64,000 bases of DNA from Sycobia sp. Sy_11 (lineage: Eukaryota; Arthropoda; Insecta; Hymenoptera; Epichrysomallidae). The notes below the pieces were generated by a model, which ran no database searches, was not told the DNA's origin, and saw only the letters and a list, made by a program, of their open reading frames with translations. The stretch is taken from the NCBI GenBank assembly GCA_018907035.1, contig JACCIC010000188.1, forward strand, positions 461,501 through 525,500. The letters run 5' to 3'. A program made the translations under genes and the position numbers. Position 1 is the stretch's first letter; every line of letters begins with the position of its first letter. This document shows, in pieces, positions 42,617-54,280 of the stretch.

Positions 42617-44239
42617 GGCCACTGCCAGCCAGGCTGAATTTCGGACCACAGCAGCACAAAATATTATATTAGTAGAAGTAACATATAATTTCATTTAAGC
42701 ATTATTTAAATTATATCTATTACTGCTATATATATTACCAACGTTACTTACAGGCAAATAGGATGATTATTTCTATTTCATGTTCTATAAATTGTTATTA
42801 TAAATATTATACATTGTTATAAAATAATAAGGTCGGATTGTAAATATCGAATTTACGAAACGGATAATCTGTATACACACACACACACACACACATACAC
42901 ACACACACACACACACTGTTACATCGCTTCCCGGCGCTATTGATACGTAGGGACGTGCCCATGAGAGGCGACACACACACAAATCATTTTTTCCCTTTTT
43001 CGGAAAATTCAAAAATTCATTTTTTTGCAAATTTCAAGGTCAAATAAATTATTTAAAAATATACATTTATTAAAAACAATTCTTCTTTTATTTCATTTTA
43101 TAGTCGTTCCGAAACATTTTTGCGCTTGTCAGTCACAATTTTTTTTTGTAATTTTAGTGACGCTTTCGTTTTCGTTATTAATTAATCCTAGCGCTACGGC
43201 GTCTCCATCAATTATTGAGAAAATAAATTGTTTTTTTGTTGCTTTTTAGCTTTTCCAATTAAAATAGTTCTTTTTACATAATTAAATAAATAACGAAACT
43301 AATAATAGGTAATATTAATATATATATAACAAAATATTAATAATTAATAACAATTAAAATATATTAATAATTAAAAATAAAATTAAGAATAGGTACCAAA
43401 ATTTTTCATTTTGGTTGTTGCTATTAATGAATTTTTTTAATTTTTCGTAACAGCGACAATCAAAAGTAACTATTAGGTTAAAATTTTTTTTTAGAATAAC
43501 ATGTGAGAATTTTTTTTCTTATCACGACAACCATCAAACGAGCATTGCTCAACTTATTATTATATAGATTGTTTAATTTATCAATTAATTTATTATTATT
43601 TAATTATTTAATTGATTGATGACTGGTTAATTTATTATTTATCAGATCGTTTAATTATTTAATTGATTAAGAAATTATTTTTTGTTTTGTTTTGGTATCG
43701 AAAAATTTTTTTTGGTATTGAAAAATTAAAATTTACCATTTGATTTTGAATTTTATTTACATTAAAATTCAATTTTAATATGATATTTTGAAATAGGTTA
43801 AAACTTTTACCTGACCGTAACTTAATTAAAATTTGTTTCTTCTAAAAAGAAAAACTAGTTAATAATTGCAGATTAAAATGCCTTTTTTTTCTTCTTTCTT
43901 TCACTTTACAAGTGAAATGTTTTTTTTATGCAATAGTAAATCCCGCGTATCCCGCAAGCGATATCGCAAAAATACGCGCAGGCAAAGACGAGAAGCTTTT
44001 AAAGATTATTATCAACTAGGTAATGCGAGAAGTAACAAAGAAATGTTATTTAAACAACATTGAAGCTGTATGTGCGGAGTAAGACAAAGCATCAGTTGAC
44101 ATATAGCTGGTTTGCGAAGGTAATCTTAGCACACTGAGGCCTTCACCCGACTGACCAAGAAGAACATTAAAAATCATTGGGAATAAGAAGGCAGATCCGT
44201 TGGGCTTTAGACTATGGCTATGGCTGTGAAGTCATCGGA
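42617..44239. other. AT-rich region, mostly unassigned
   Basis: It holds an (AC)n run at 42873-42917 (one interruption). A small plus-strand frame at 43866-44063 is basic in its second half (SRKRYRKNTRRQRREAFKDY). I do not recognise it; it could be a transposon leftover, and I would not call it a gene. The rest is AT-rich, with long T runs. Confidence 0.5.
42873..42917. repeat. (AC)n microsatellite
   Basis: AC run interrupted once by ACATAC. Confidence 0.95.
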
Positions 44240-45427
44240 AAGGTAAGTTGAATTGTGAACCAGACGCTTTCTCTCTCTTTCTCGTTTGTATGAAGACGAG
44301 CCGCCCTGTGAAGTCAATGGAAAAACTGGAAAATCGTGCTGTCATCAAATACTTTTATTTGAAGGGGTAAACGCCGAAGGAAATTAAAAAAGAGATGGAC
44401 TCAACACTGGGGACATCCTTCCCATCATATTCAACCGTTAAGCAGTGGTTTTCCGAGTTTAAAAAGAGTCGTGTGAGCACCTCTGTTGATCCTCGCTCAG
44501 AACGCCCCATTGAGATCACAACTCCAGATATAATCGAAAAAATCCATCAAATGGTGCTGAAAGATCGCAGATTAAAAGTGCGTGAGTTTAGTGAGACCTG
44601 TAAGATGTCATATGAACGTGTACAAAATATTTTGCACCAACATTTGTATATGGAAAAGCTCTGTGCAAGATGGGTGGCGCGTTTGATAACAATCGACCAA
44701 AAATCGATTCGGAACAACATTTCTACCGCCAATTTAGCGTTGTATAAGCGTAATTCAAACGAATTTTAGCGTCGATTCGTAACTGCTGACGAAACTTTGG
44801 TTCACCGCAACACTCCTGAAACCAAACAACAGTCTAAACAGTGGATTGGACCAGGGGAACCCACTCCAAAGAAGGCAAAAACAATTTTTTCGGCGAACAA
44901 GGTTATGGCTACTGTTTTCTTGGGATGCAAAAGGTATTATATACATGAATTACCTTGAAAAGGGTAAAAATATCACTGGTCAATACTACGCAGACTTATT
45001 GCAATGTTTGAGCCAAGAAGTGAAAATTATACGACCTCATTTGACGAAGAAAAAATCTTGCTTCATCACGATAACGCACCAGTGCACACGTCAATCGTTG
45101 CGAATGGCTAAAATCAATGATCGGAAGTTTGAATTGATGTCGCACCCTCCCTGCTGTCCAAACCTAGACCAGAATGACTATTATCTGTTTCCTAACCAAA
45201 AAATGGCTTGGCGGTAAGAGATTTGCGGACAATGAATAAGTAATCGCAGCTGTAAATGAGTATTATGACGAGCTTGACGAATCAGTCTATAGAGATGGCA
45301 TTACTAGACTAGAACACCGCTATGAGAAATGTGTCAGCCTTGGAGGAGATTATGTTGAGAAATCAAAAAAAAATTCTTAAAAACGTTGTTTTTTTGGTCA
45401 GGCCGGAAATTTATCAATCCATCCTCG
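44240..45427 (+). mobile_element. Irritans-like mariner, decayed
   Basis: From an ATG at 44317 the frame reads LENRAVIKYFYLKG, a stop, then the 124-codon part 44395-44769 with SYSTVKQWFSEFKKSRVSTS and PRSERPIEITTPDIIEKIHQ, then a VARLITIDQK linker (usually VPRLLT). After another stop come FVTADETLVHRNTPETKQQS (first catalytic Asp motif, TADE for TMDE) and KVMATVFLG, then, frameshifted, LHHDNAPVHTS (second Asp) and SHPPCCPNLDQNDYYLF, where the third motif PDLAPSDF reads NLDQND. The right end GGCCGGAAATTTATCAATCC...CCTCG at 45427 precedes TA. The left terminus is missing. Inactive. Confidence 0.83.
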
Positions 45428-45429
45428 TA

Positions 45430-45899
45430 TATTCACATATATATGTTGATTCGATTTTGAATGAATAGATTATCGCTATTTATTCAAGAACGAAAATATT
45501 TATTTGGTATATTATATAAGTTAAGCTTATATACGTAAATAATATAATATAAGTGTAGCCCCTTGCGCACACTACTATATCATCTCTATATCACTACTAT
45601 ATCACACTACTATACATCTACTATATCATACTCTATGTACACAATAATGTATACATACTTAATACGACCTCTTACACTTATGTTGTACTCACACAAATAA
45701 TTCAAAATTTACTTATTAATATCTATATTAAATTTAACATTTTTCTGTACTTTTCGTATTTGTCTCTTCTTAGTCATTTTGTAAATATATTTATAACATT
45801 TTCATTCGTATCAACCTTTACAATGTTAATTATATTTTCTTTTACGCATTCATGAACGTAATGGTAGTGAACCTCTACATGTTCAGAATTTTTAGTAAA
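45430..45899. other. AT-rich stretch with short CTACTATATCA repeats
   Basis: Between 45570 and 45640 degenerate CACTACTATATCA units recur four to five times. The surrounding 123 bp (45554-45676) start TGTAGCCC and end CTCTTACA, which is LTR-like, but nothing confirms it. The rest is AT-rich. Confidence 0.4.
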
Positions 45900-48130
45900 A
45901 TGTCTGTGTTTCGCTATGTTAATCGCACTAGAATTGTCTTCATATATAATTACTGGTTCTTTACAATCAAGTTCAAAAACTTTTCATAATTCTCTTATAA
46001 ATTTAATTTCACTTACAGTTTCCAATAGAACTATATACTCAGCAAACGTCGATGCTCTTGTTACTGAGTTTTGTTTTTTTTTTATTTCCAATGTACAATA
46101 TTTACAAAGGATCGTATTACATAGCCGATGGTTGACTTTTTGTCAATATTGGCGTCAACATAGCAATCGATTATTGCACTCCTATTATTCTCATGATACG
46201 TTAAACTTAAGTCTTGGGATAAATATAAATATTTTAAAATTCTTAGTGCGTATTTAAAATGCGTTTCATTATATGAATTTTGAAATATACTCAAGTAATT
46301 TACGCCATAATATATATCCGGTCTCGTCACCGAGCTTATATATAACAGTACACAATTTAAATGTCTATAATTAATATCTTTTCACAATTATCAGATATTT
46401 AAATTTTTAAATTGATCTCTATGAGTTTATTACACAGATTATAGTGCTATAAGTTATATTTTTTATTAGTAATGCAATATATTCCTTTTATGTTATTTTC
46501 ATTTCTTAACCAGACACGTCGTAAATTACGGAAATTCCTAGATAATCTTTTATTTGAAGAAAGTCTTTCATTTTAAATTTTTCCGATAAAATTTTTTTTA
46601 CGTTCTCTATCAAAACATTATTTTTACAACAAATTAATAAGTTGTCAACATAGATTAATAAGTACATGATACATTTTCCGTCTTTTAAAGTGTACAAACA
46701 ATTATCAATATTATTTCTTACACAGTCTAAATTCAATAGAAATTTGTCGAGACACTCACACTCATTATTTCTGCTTGCCATTTGTTAATATTTTTTAATA
46801 CTAAAAGTAACAGGAGCATCTATCATATAATAATTTGTAACGATATTATTACTTTTCATTTTATATTCATCGTATCTATCCGGACAACTGCTAGTTCTTT
46901 TCAACCTTCGTGGAATTTTAATGTTGTTTTCGCTATTTTCTATCTTTATTTTATTATTGTCTCTAGCTATAAAAGTTTTATCTAACGATTCGTTACTGCC
47001 GGAATTATTATCACTTTCTATATCATGATTGATATCCGAATCATTCAATTTTAAACCGATAAATTTCTTAATTTCTTATATTATCTAAATATGTTTAGCG
47101 TTACGATTACCTTATTATTTAATAAAACACAATAACCATTTTCACCATATCCGATTAAAATACCTATTTCAACCTTTTTGTCCCATTTTAATGTCCTTTT
47201 TGGTTCCAGCTTCCTTACGAAAACTTTACTATCATATAGTGTTAAATTTGAGACATCTAACTATTATTTCTTACGGCGTTTTTTCCCGATTGTATTGGTC
47301 AATGTGCTATTTTTTAAAATATGTTGCCACACAAACGATTACTGGCCAATATTTGTTGTTTATTTTAGCTTTATCTAACAAATAACGCTAAAAATGCCTT
47401 ACAGATCTATTGAAGCGTTTCGCATCCCCATTCAATTCATGACCGTATACAGGACATGGCAAAATTACGATACCTTTACCTCTTGCAAAACTATATACAT
47501 CTCAATTCATGTATTCCTTACCGTTGTCACATCTCAAATACTTCACGGTTTTCCCTGTCAAATTTTCACATTCATTGATATACTATGTAAAACAATAAAT
47601 AACTTCTGATTTGGACTTCATCGTACAAACTCTACTAATTTTCCTGTCATCATCAATAAATGAAATAGAATATTTTTCACCTACTGTTACAGTAGGTTAA
47701 AGCCTACTGTTTGAAAGGGACCATAAACATTAGTATATATAATTTCTAAAATTTCTGATGTTCTATATCTCTTATTTTTAAAAGGAGCTTTATGCAATTT
47801 ATTTTCAATGCGTATTTTACACTTTAAAAATTTATAAGTTCATCAGGTATATACCGTTCAACAACAGCTTTTTGCTCAAAATATCTAAAAACTTAAAATT
47901 TAAATGACCTAATAATGTATGCCATTTTTCATTCGCAGTCATATTATTTATATTTTTGTTTGCCGTGTTTACTAATACGTTATTTAATTTTAAATGACTT
48001 TTCATAGGAAACAAACCATTACTTTTTTCTGCTACTGCCCTTAATACCATATTTATCAATAATTTTTAATATATTCTTCTCTGAAATTATTTTTTTATTA
48101 TCTGTTATTTTGTTAAAGCTTATTAAATTT
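45900..48130 (-). mobile_element. Ty1/copia remnant 4 (pre-integrase to RNase H)
   Basis: This is the longest copia piece. From right to left on the minus strand: KWHTLLGHLNFKFLDILSKK (gag pre-integrase, about 47900), then integrase with YSISFIDDDRKISRVCTMKS and VKYLRCDNGKEYMN (47480-47690). A linker region follows (46785-47048, Asn-rich). Then reverse transcriptase with YLLIYVDNLLICCKNN (46506-46781), where the YVDD box reads YVDN, and KMKDFLQIKDYLGI. Then MTRPDIYYGVNYLSIFQNSY and DCYVDANIDKKSTIGYVIRS (46082-46330), the end of reverse transcriptase and RNase H with its Asp. All blocks are broken by stops; no LTRs are secured. Confidence 0.83.
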
Positions 48131-48138
48131 GAATGCAT

Positions 48139-51100
48139 ATTTATTTTTATTTATTTTATTTTATTTTAAGGAGTTGGGCCTTCCCGGCCTCCGGACGCAT
48201 GGGTAAACCCTTCGCGTCCCTCTCTTGACCAGCAGCTGCTATAAACGGAAGACCTCCCAGAATGAAATTATTCCGGTCGTCATACTGCATTTAATGTCCT
48301 CTCCAAGTAGGCAGCCCCCAAATGTCGCCGCCTTTTCTCAGATATATTTGGACTGTCGCACAGAAGATGTTCGGGGGTTTCATCCTCTGTGTAGCAAAAA
48401 CGGCAGAAGGGGTCTCTGACGAGACCCATTCTGCACATGTGAGCGTTAATCTTACCGTGACCTGTGAGGATCTCGATGAGCAATTTTGCTCTTCTTCTAC
48501 TGAAGCCAAGGATTACCCTGGTCCAGTCCTTTATATTATTTGTGGAGGTGAAGGCTTGAACCTGCTTGCACTCTCCACTGTCTCCCATAGTCGGCTGTTT
48601 TCTTCCGTTATCCACCTCTCTATGTCCCCCTTGATGAGGGTGTTGCAGAGTCCTACAGCCGGCTCAGGGCCGCTATAGGGAGTTGTAGCTCCTATTTTGG
48701 CAAGGGCATCTGCCACCATGTTCCGTTTAATTCCATAATGGCCCGGTACCTATAGTAGCGTGACCGTTGCCTTATTCGCCAGTCTATTGAGGGCCTCGTA
48801 ACAGTCCCTTACCAGATTGGATCTAGTAGTAGTCTGAGCAGAGGCAAATGTGGGTGTCAATGGCCGCTTCCGCAGCCATCTCAGCTCCCCGCAGGATTGC
48901 CACTATCTCAGCTTGAAACACGATAGGCTACTTCCATAAAGGGAAACTAGTTCCCTTTCCGTTACTTGTTTGGTACACTCCTGCACCTGCACCCCTTTCA
49001 CATTTAGAGCCATCTATATACCACAGCTCTTTAATGTTGGGGATGGTTACCAGCCCATTCTCCTATTCCTTTCTGGATAGGATACTGACCCTATATTTTT
49101 TGTCAAAGAGGAAGCTCCTGTTCGTCTAGGTACATTCGCAAAATCACCTTTTCGTCCAGTCCCCGGGAGAGCCGTAATGGCCACTCTCTGTTCACCGCTT
49201 TGAGCGATCTTTTAACTCTGTGGCTTTTGCAGCCGTTCCCGCCATCGTCAGTTTAAATGGCTCTATTTCGAGGAGCATGCCCAGCGCATCAGTAGATGTA
49301 GATCTAATCGCTCCGGAGATGCTCCTCACCACCATGCTTCTCAGTCTTTCGAGTGAGTTTCTGGCAGTCACCAAAGCCGTCCTTTCCCATCAGACCAGGG
49401 ACCCGTAAGTTAGTCTTGTTTTCAGGACAACCTCGTATATCCATTTCGTGATACCTGGCTTGAGGCCCCCACGTCCTGCCTAGGGCTCTCCTAACCTGCC
49501 ACAGACAGGCCGTCAGTTTACCAGATACACACTCTAGGTGTTTATTCCATAATAGTTTGCTTGCAATGGTCACACCTAGGTATTTCACTTGCTTCTTAAA
49601 GGTCATAGAATGCCTTCCAAGAGTCAAGCCACAACTCTTATTCCATTTATATCTCCTGGTACAGACTATGACCTCAGTCTTCCCTGGGTTAAACGAGAGA
49701 CCGGTCCGTCTGCACCATCCGTCGACCACTTTAAGGACACCCTGTAGTACTTCCATAAGGGCATCCAAAAAAGGGCCCTCGGAAAATTAGCATTATGTCG
49801 TCAGCATATCCAATCGCCAGACATCCAATGCTATTCAGCTTATTTAGGAGCTCGTCTATCACGAGGCACCATAGGAGCCGGTACAGGACGCCCCCTGTGC
49901 GTACCGTGACCCTATTCCCCCTCGCAGGGTCGTACTCCCTTTGCTTGCTTTCAGGATGCGATTTCCCAACATGTGGTCAATCCATTCTGTGATGCCTGGA
50001 GGGATATCATGCCTATTTAAGGCCTCCTTGATAACCTTAGGTAACGTGTGATTAGAGGCTCCTTCGATGTCCATAAGGACACCTACGGCAAATCCTTTAG
50101 CCTCCACCTGAGATCGCATCACAGATACGGTTCTGTACAGAACCGTCTCCGTGGATCTTCCGGTGCAGTATGCATGTTGCTCCTTATGGAGTTGATTTCT
50201 TCTCAAGGTGTCGTCTCTGATGAATCTATCGATCATCCTTTCGATAGTCTTGAGAATAAAAGATGTCAGGCTGATGGGTCTAAAATCCTTCGGGGATGTA
50301 TAACCACATTTGCCTGCTTTAGGTATAAATACCACTCTGGTCCCTAGCCATCTTGCTGGGATATGACCCAGAGTAATGCTTGCCCGCGCCATTCTTATCA
50401 CTATACAGTCCCCGGCTTTTTGTAGGAAGGCCGGGTAGACTCCATCCGGTCCCGGTGATTTAAATGCGCCAAATGACCCTACGGCCCATCTGACCCTGCT
50501 GGTTTGCTACCATTCGGTTAGCTGCCAGTTTAGCGTAACCCGTCCAATGGTCATTTTCTGTAACTATATCGTCATCTTGTTTAGTATTTCTACTGAAGTT
50601 AGGGAAGTGGACTTAGATAAGGTATTCCAAAATCTCCTCATCCGATAGTGCATATCTGCCATCGGGTCTCTTCAGCGTGTCCAGGACCGCGCCAAGGTCC
50701 TTGGACAGGACTCTGTTCAGCCTAGCCGATTTCTTACCCTTGCATATGCATTCACAGTAGTTTCTCCAGCTTGTCTCTCTGGCTGACTTTACTGCATCTC
50801 TGTAGTTGTCCCTGGATGCTCTGTATGCAGTCCAATCAGAATCACTACCTTTTTTCCTGGCTATCTTCCGGAGAACCATAGTGTTCTCTTTCAGGTAGTC
50901 CAGTTTCTTATTACACCATCGAACCTCTGCCCTGGGTCTCGCCCGTTTGGGGCGATAATTTTCCTCAAAGGCGTGTTTGATGTCGTCATTAAAGGACTAC
51001 GCAACATTCTCCAGCATTCGCTTGTTCCTGATCTCTACAGTTAAGTCCTTAAAAGCAGTTTCGACGGACCTTCTGTAGCCCTGCCAGTCTGTGCGCTTAG

Positions 51101-52290
51101 GATCGCGCAACCAGGTTGGCTCTTCTTCATTGGGTGTCGCCAGTGAGTATGCTATCAGAGAGTGGTCCAACAATGTCTCTACCTCCTCCACTCTCCATCC
51201 GTGGATCTTATTAGCTATCCCAGTTGAGCAGATAGTTATATCTATTACCTGCTCTCTTAGCCTGTTTCCGAACGTTGGGGTGTCGCCTACATTGAGTATC
51301 TCGAGGTCTGTACCCGCAAGATACTACAGTAGTTTAACACCTCTTGGGTTCGTGTAACACCGCTAGGTCCCCAGTACAGAGACCGAGCATCGGCACCACA
51401 TTTAGTTCTTTAACAATAATGCACGCTCTAGGCCTTAGTGTCTTTGAGTCACTAATGCAAGCAGCCCTCGACGCTAGACCCCTGATCGCACGTTTCACTA
51501 TCCGAGGTTCTTGGATTAGCAATATGCATTTCTGCACCCCCGTCAAACTCCTCAGTATAACGGCGTCTTGCAGTGGTGTACGTTAATCTGGAGGAATGAG
51601 ATGCCCGATGGAGTCATTTATTGTTCCATCGTGCTCCCGCCGTCAACATTCTCTACAGGCACCCGTGCCTCCCGGCGGCTCACCTTAAAGGCGATCCTTC
51701 CCAGGAGATACCAGGGTCTGTGATCTAACGCAGCCAACAACCTGGCCTGCGATTCCGGCATGGTCAGTACGAGGAGATTTTTATCTCCTCCGTCAGCCCT
51801 TCCTTCCTCGCCGTCCTTGGTATTGACGACCCTCCATAGGCGTGTTTTGCCCCTGAGGGATGCATTATGCCTCTCAAGCCTTTCCAAGATGGTGGACGGG
51901 CTCTCCGGGGGCGGCGGTATCCACGTCACCGCATGAACTCTAGCCTGTAGGAGCTCTAAACCCCCATTTTTAAATTGGCCCCTTTCCAGGGTAAGTCCAG
52001 AGTAGCCAGTCTAGCGGCTAGCCACTCCTTCACCTCCGGGTTGTTGGCCACCAGTATGATGGCCCCTCCCTTGCAGAAGGAGATGTCAAATTTGGGCCAT
52101 GTGTCAGGTGGTGCACTATACATAACCTTCGACACCGCCCCTCGGAATTGCGAAAACATTTCCGAGGTGATGGTTGCCTCCGGGTATCCTTCATGTACCA
52201 CGATACATGTAAGGGGGTTTGACCTTTGGGCAACCGTAATAATTCCAGCACCCGCTAGCCTCCCTCCCTGGGGGGGGGGGCATTGAATAC
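48139..52290 (-). mobile_element. LOA/I-type LINE, nearly full length, decayed
   Basis: A non-LTR retrotransposon of about 4.15 kb on the minus strand. The 3' tail is a run of AAAT/AAAAT units (48139-48168, T-rich on the plus strand). Coding order from 52290 leftwards: ORF1 with a DUF4780-like domain, endonuclease, linker, reverse transcriptase with YADD, RNase H and a final Cys/His finger. The presence of an RNase H domain separates it from the R1 element at 22.7-25.2 kb and fits the LOA/I group. Stops and frameshifts occur in every part. The right edge lies at a G12 tract (52271-52282), close to a Penelope-like element; exact 5' limits are unknown. Confidence 0.83.
48280..51546 (-). pseudogene. 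LINE ORF2: endonuclease, reverse transcriptase, RNase H
   Basis: Endonuclease pieces occur at 50997-51546, including PRACIIVKELN and AVLHEPKRC. The linker at 50613-50879 has DYRASRDNYRDAVKSARE-like sequence (RASRDNYRDAVKSARETSW). Reverse transcriptase at 49859-50401 reads LGTRVVFIPKAGKCGYTSPK, then DFRPISLTSFILKTIERMID and HAYCTGRSTETVL. The catalytic box is AIGYADDIMLIF near 49800, followed by a one-base frameshift into ALMEVLQGVLKVVDGWCRR. A KVKYLGV-like QVKYLGVTIASKLLWNKHL block follows at 49560. RNase H is seen only at its end (ADALAKIGA, 48700). The tail at 48280-48615 has LLIEILTGHGKINAHMCRMG and CRFCYTEDETPEHLLC, the C-terminal finger. Confidence 0.82.
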
Positions 52291-52357
52291 ATATGTCTGA
52301 CATAAAATATATTTTCCTTATTACTATAATTTTTATTACCAAACACATTAAAATCAC
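51618..52357 (-). pseudogene. LINE ORF1 (DUF4780-like), broken
   Basis: The frame 51956-52357 has CKGGAIILVANNPEVKEWLA and LDLPWKGANLKMGV, which match the DUF4780-type domain found in ORF1 of insect LOA-like LINEs, here without the acidic N-terminus. The initial codons to about 52290 may not belong to it, since the LINE edge is near the G12 run. After a stop, a second piece (51618-51929) runs to a stop just before the endonuclease. ORF1 proteins usually bind the element RNA. Confidence 0.65.
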
Positions 52358-52439
52358 TCACAACATTTCCTATTTTGGTGGCCTTAAATTAAATCTAAAT
52401 CCCCTCTCTACACAAATTGTTCAAAACCAATCAATTTAT

Positions 52440-52770
52440 TAAGGAATGATAAATGTTGTTCAATTTACTAGACTCCAACATTAAATTCACATTATTCCGC
52501 TTCCTGGAAATGTGAATACTTTCAAGAGTCTCTCCCTATAGTTTTTAGAATAGTTTCTCCCTTTTATACTTATTATTAATACCATATTCCAAAATATCCA
52601 CATTCACAAAATCAAAAGAATGTAAAAACTTTAAACAATGCTCTTTTGAACCGGAAGTAATATGTGAGCTACGCATATTTATGTTCATAAATTCTCTTTT
52701 TTAAATATCTACCTGTATGTCCAATATAGTATTTATTACAACCCATACAATTAATTTTGTAAAAAAACTC
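52440..52770 (-). pseudogene. GIY-YIG endonuclease domain of the Penelope-like element
   Basis: Directly after the reverse transcriptase and one frame over, the strand encodes YKINCMGCNKYYIGHTGRYL, then KKRIYEHKYA, the Cys-containing linker and GIY-YIG module (YYIG, R, and EHK) of Penelope-type endonucleases, which nick the target DNA. A stop and a second frameshift follow, after which RSSHITSGSKEHCLKF and KLNNIYHSLINKL represent the C-terminal end. Non-functional. Confidence 0.78.
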
Positions 52771-53386
52771 CTGATTTTAAACATAAATCATTCTTATCTT
52801 TGCAATTATTAACCAACCAACACAAATTATTGCTTTTTTTAAAGAAAATTTGAATGTTATATTTCCAAAAATTTCTTTTAATTCTTTCAGATAATCCTCT
52901 AACATACGGTAAGACAATAATTTTGCCTCTGTTAACATCAACTCGTGCATTATGTCTTTTTTCGGTATTATAAATGTCAAACAATCTCTTAGCAATTAAT
53001 CTATTAATAAACTCAATTGCATAACCATTATTAATGAAAGTTTCTGTTACTATCTGTAAATTATTTTGTCTAAAATCATTATGTGATAATTTTATTGCTC
53101 TGTCAATGACACCTTTTAATGCTCCAATTTTGTTTCTGAATTGGTGGTGTGAATTAAAATCTATAAACCTATCTGACCAAGTAGGCTTTCTGTACCAATT
53201 AAGATTCACCTTACTATTACTAGATCTAATGACATTAATGTTCAAAAAACTCAACTGATTATTATCCTCAACCTCCCTTGTAAATTTAATTCTGTCATGT
53301 GCAGAATTAAAAACATCCACCATTTCATCCACAAAAATTTCTGGAACAATTGTAAAGGTATCATCAACATATCTCTTAAATATCAC
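52751..53386 (-). pseudogene. Penelope-like reverse transcriptase, C-terminal half
   Basis: A 211-codon frame starts RYVDDTFTIVP with the catalytic Asp pair and continues IKFTREVEDNNQLSFLNINV, then NLNWYRKPTWSDRFIDFNSH, where RKPT and the following YI..S.H segment are characteristic of Penelope-type enzymes, and INRLIAKRLFDIYN. It reaches VLPYVRGLSERIKRNFWKYN (the usual LPYV.gls), KNDLCLKSGVF and then a frameshift. The frame is remarkably open for its surroundings. There is no start codon of its own; it is the truncated end of a longer enzyme that primes reverse transcription at a chromosomal end or nick. Confidence 0.85.
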
Positions 53387-53414
53387 TGGTATATATAGAT
53401 TATAATATAAGGTT

Positions 53415-53830
53415 TAGTTTAGTCCCTGATGAGGTGCCGTAGCGACCTCGAAACGTTGCACTGGATCTTCAATTAGGTAAGGGTGTTGGGGACAGTCAGA
53501 CTGCACTTTACTAACAAAAATTTTTTCAGCTAATATTTTATTTTCAGATTAGTCTACGGGGGTGATTGTAAATAAGGGCAATCTAACTGTCATTATAATT
53601 TTTAATTTAATTTTTAATTTTTATTTTTGTTTTAATTATCATAGTATATTTATGTATTAATGTTAATGTAGATGTGTATTGATATTGTTACGTATTGTTT
53701 TCGATTGATTTCATTGGACTGTATTTATATAGAAAAAATATTTATTAATTTGTATATAAGCAGTCGACAAAAGTACAATTAAATTATTTTAAATTATTAT
53801 CATTATAAACTATTGTTATTATTATAAAAA
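53415..53830 (+). repeat. Penelope-type terminal repeat with hammerhead motif
   Basis: About 400 bp related to 33838-34204 and, in its last third, to 62945-63115. It carries a hammerhead-like motif at its start, the GGGGACAGTCAGACTGCACT block, TCTACGGGGGTGATTGTAAA and the AAATATTTATTAATTT end, then GCAGTCGACAAAAGTAC. It runs opposite to the adjoining Penelope coding region. Confidence 0.78.
53421..53462 (+). ncRNA. Hammerhead ribozyme-like motif, copy 2
   Basis: Same order as at 33844: AGTCC, CTGATGA, a stem-loop, GAAA, CGTT, then GCACT (one mismatch against AGTCC). Two substitutions relative to copy 1 break the four-pair stem II and instead make GAGGT...ACCTC pair. That takes up two bases of the catalytic core, so this copy is probably not self-cleaving in this fold. 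It lies on the plus strand, opposite to the Penelope coding strand. Confidence 0.5.
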
Positions 53831-54239
53831 AGGCAGCTAGTCCGATGATAGACGAGCGGCGACGGAACTTGCCGATAATATTATTATAAATTGGCTTGAA
53901 AAAGGCAAAATCGGCAGTTCGCCAGGTGAGCCAAACGGTAAAGTCGTTTCACACGAACTCTTCCCGAAGCTATCAAACCTGTCCAGAACTCAATAAATCT
54001 TGATATTAAAAACCTTCTCCGAATTATTAACTTGATTTCTGTTACGAGGCACTCCTCAACAGACCAGCAGTTCTCTGTTCCTGTACAAACATCTTACCTC
54101 TTCATTTTCGATCCTGGTTTCGAGGAGCTTCTCCAAAGCCGAAGTAATCGTACCTTTAGTTTTACCATATAGAATCAACCTGTTTTATCCAAATTCCCCG
54201 CATGGTAACTGACATCGGGTATTCGTGCGGAAAATAGCG
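53831..54239. other. Unassigned stretch
   Basis: Mixed composition with CGGCGACGGAACTTGCCG and TGTTACGAGGCACTCC. It may hold an LTR or untranslated fragment. No reading frame and no second copy are seen. Confidence 0.4.
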
Positions 54240-54280
54240 CCGAATTAATAACGTTGCGGAAATTAGCATGCGTTTTATGT

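Larger units (their letters stand above)
52310..53390 (-). mobile_element. Penelope-like element, 5' truncated
   Basis: On the minus strand there is a reverse transcriptase beginning just before its YVDD box, then a GIY-YIG endonuclease, then a C-terminal tail to about 52435. The upstream half of the reverse transcriptase is missing. At its truncated 5' edge (53390) it meets, within about 30 bp, a Penelope-type terminal repeat that runs in the opposite direction (53415-53830). Such head-to-head arrangements of truncated copies and inverted terminal repeats are known for Penelope elements. A G12 run and a LINE lie at the left edge. Confidence 0.85.

Noticed and set aside
43866..44063. Basic 65-codon frame (SRKRYRKNTRRQRREAFKDY) considered as a DNA-binding or Helitron fragment
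   Set aside because: Too short, no diagnostic motif, no Helitron end (CTRR hairpin) recognised nearby.
45554..45676. A possible 123-bp copia LTR (TGTAGCCC...CTTACA)
   Set aside because: No polypurine tract next to it and no second copy; left as an unassigned stretch.
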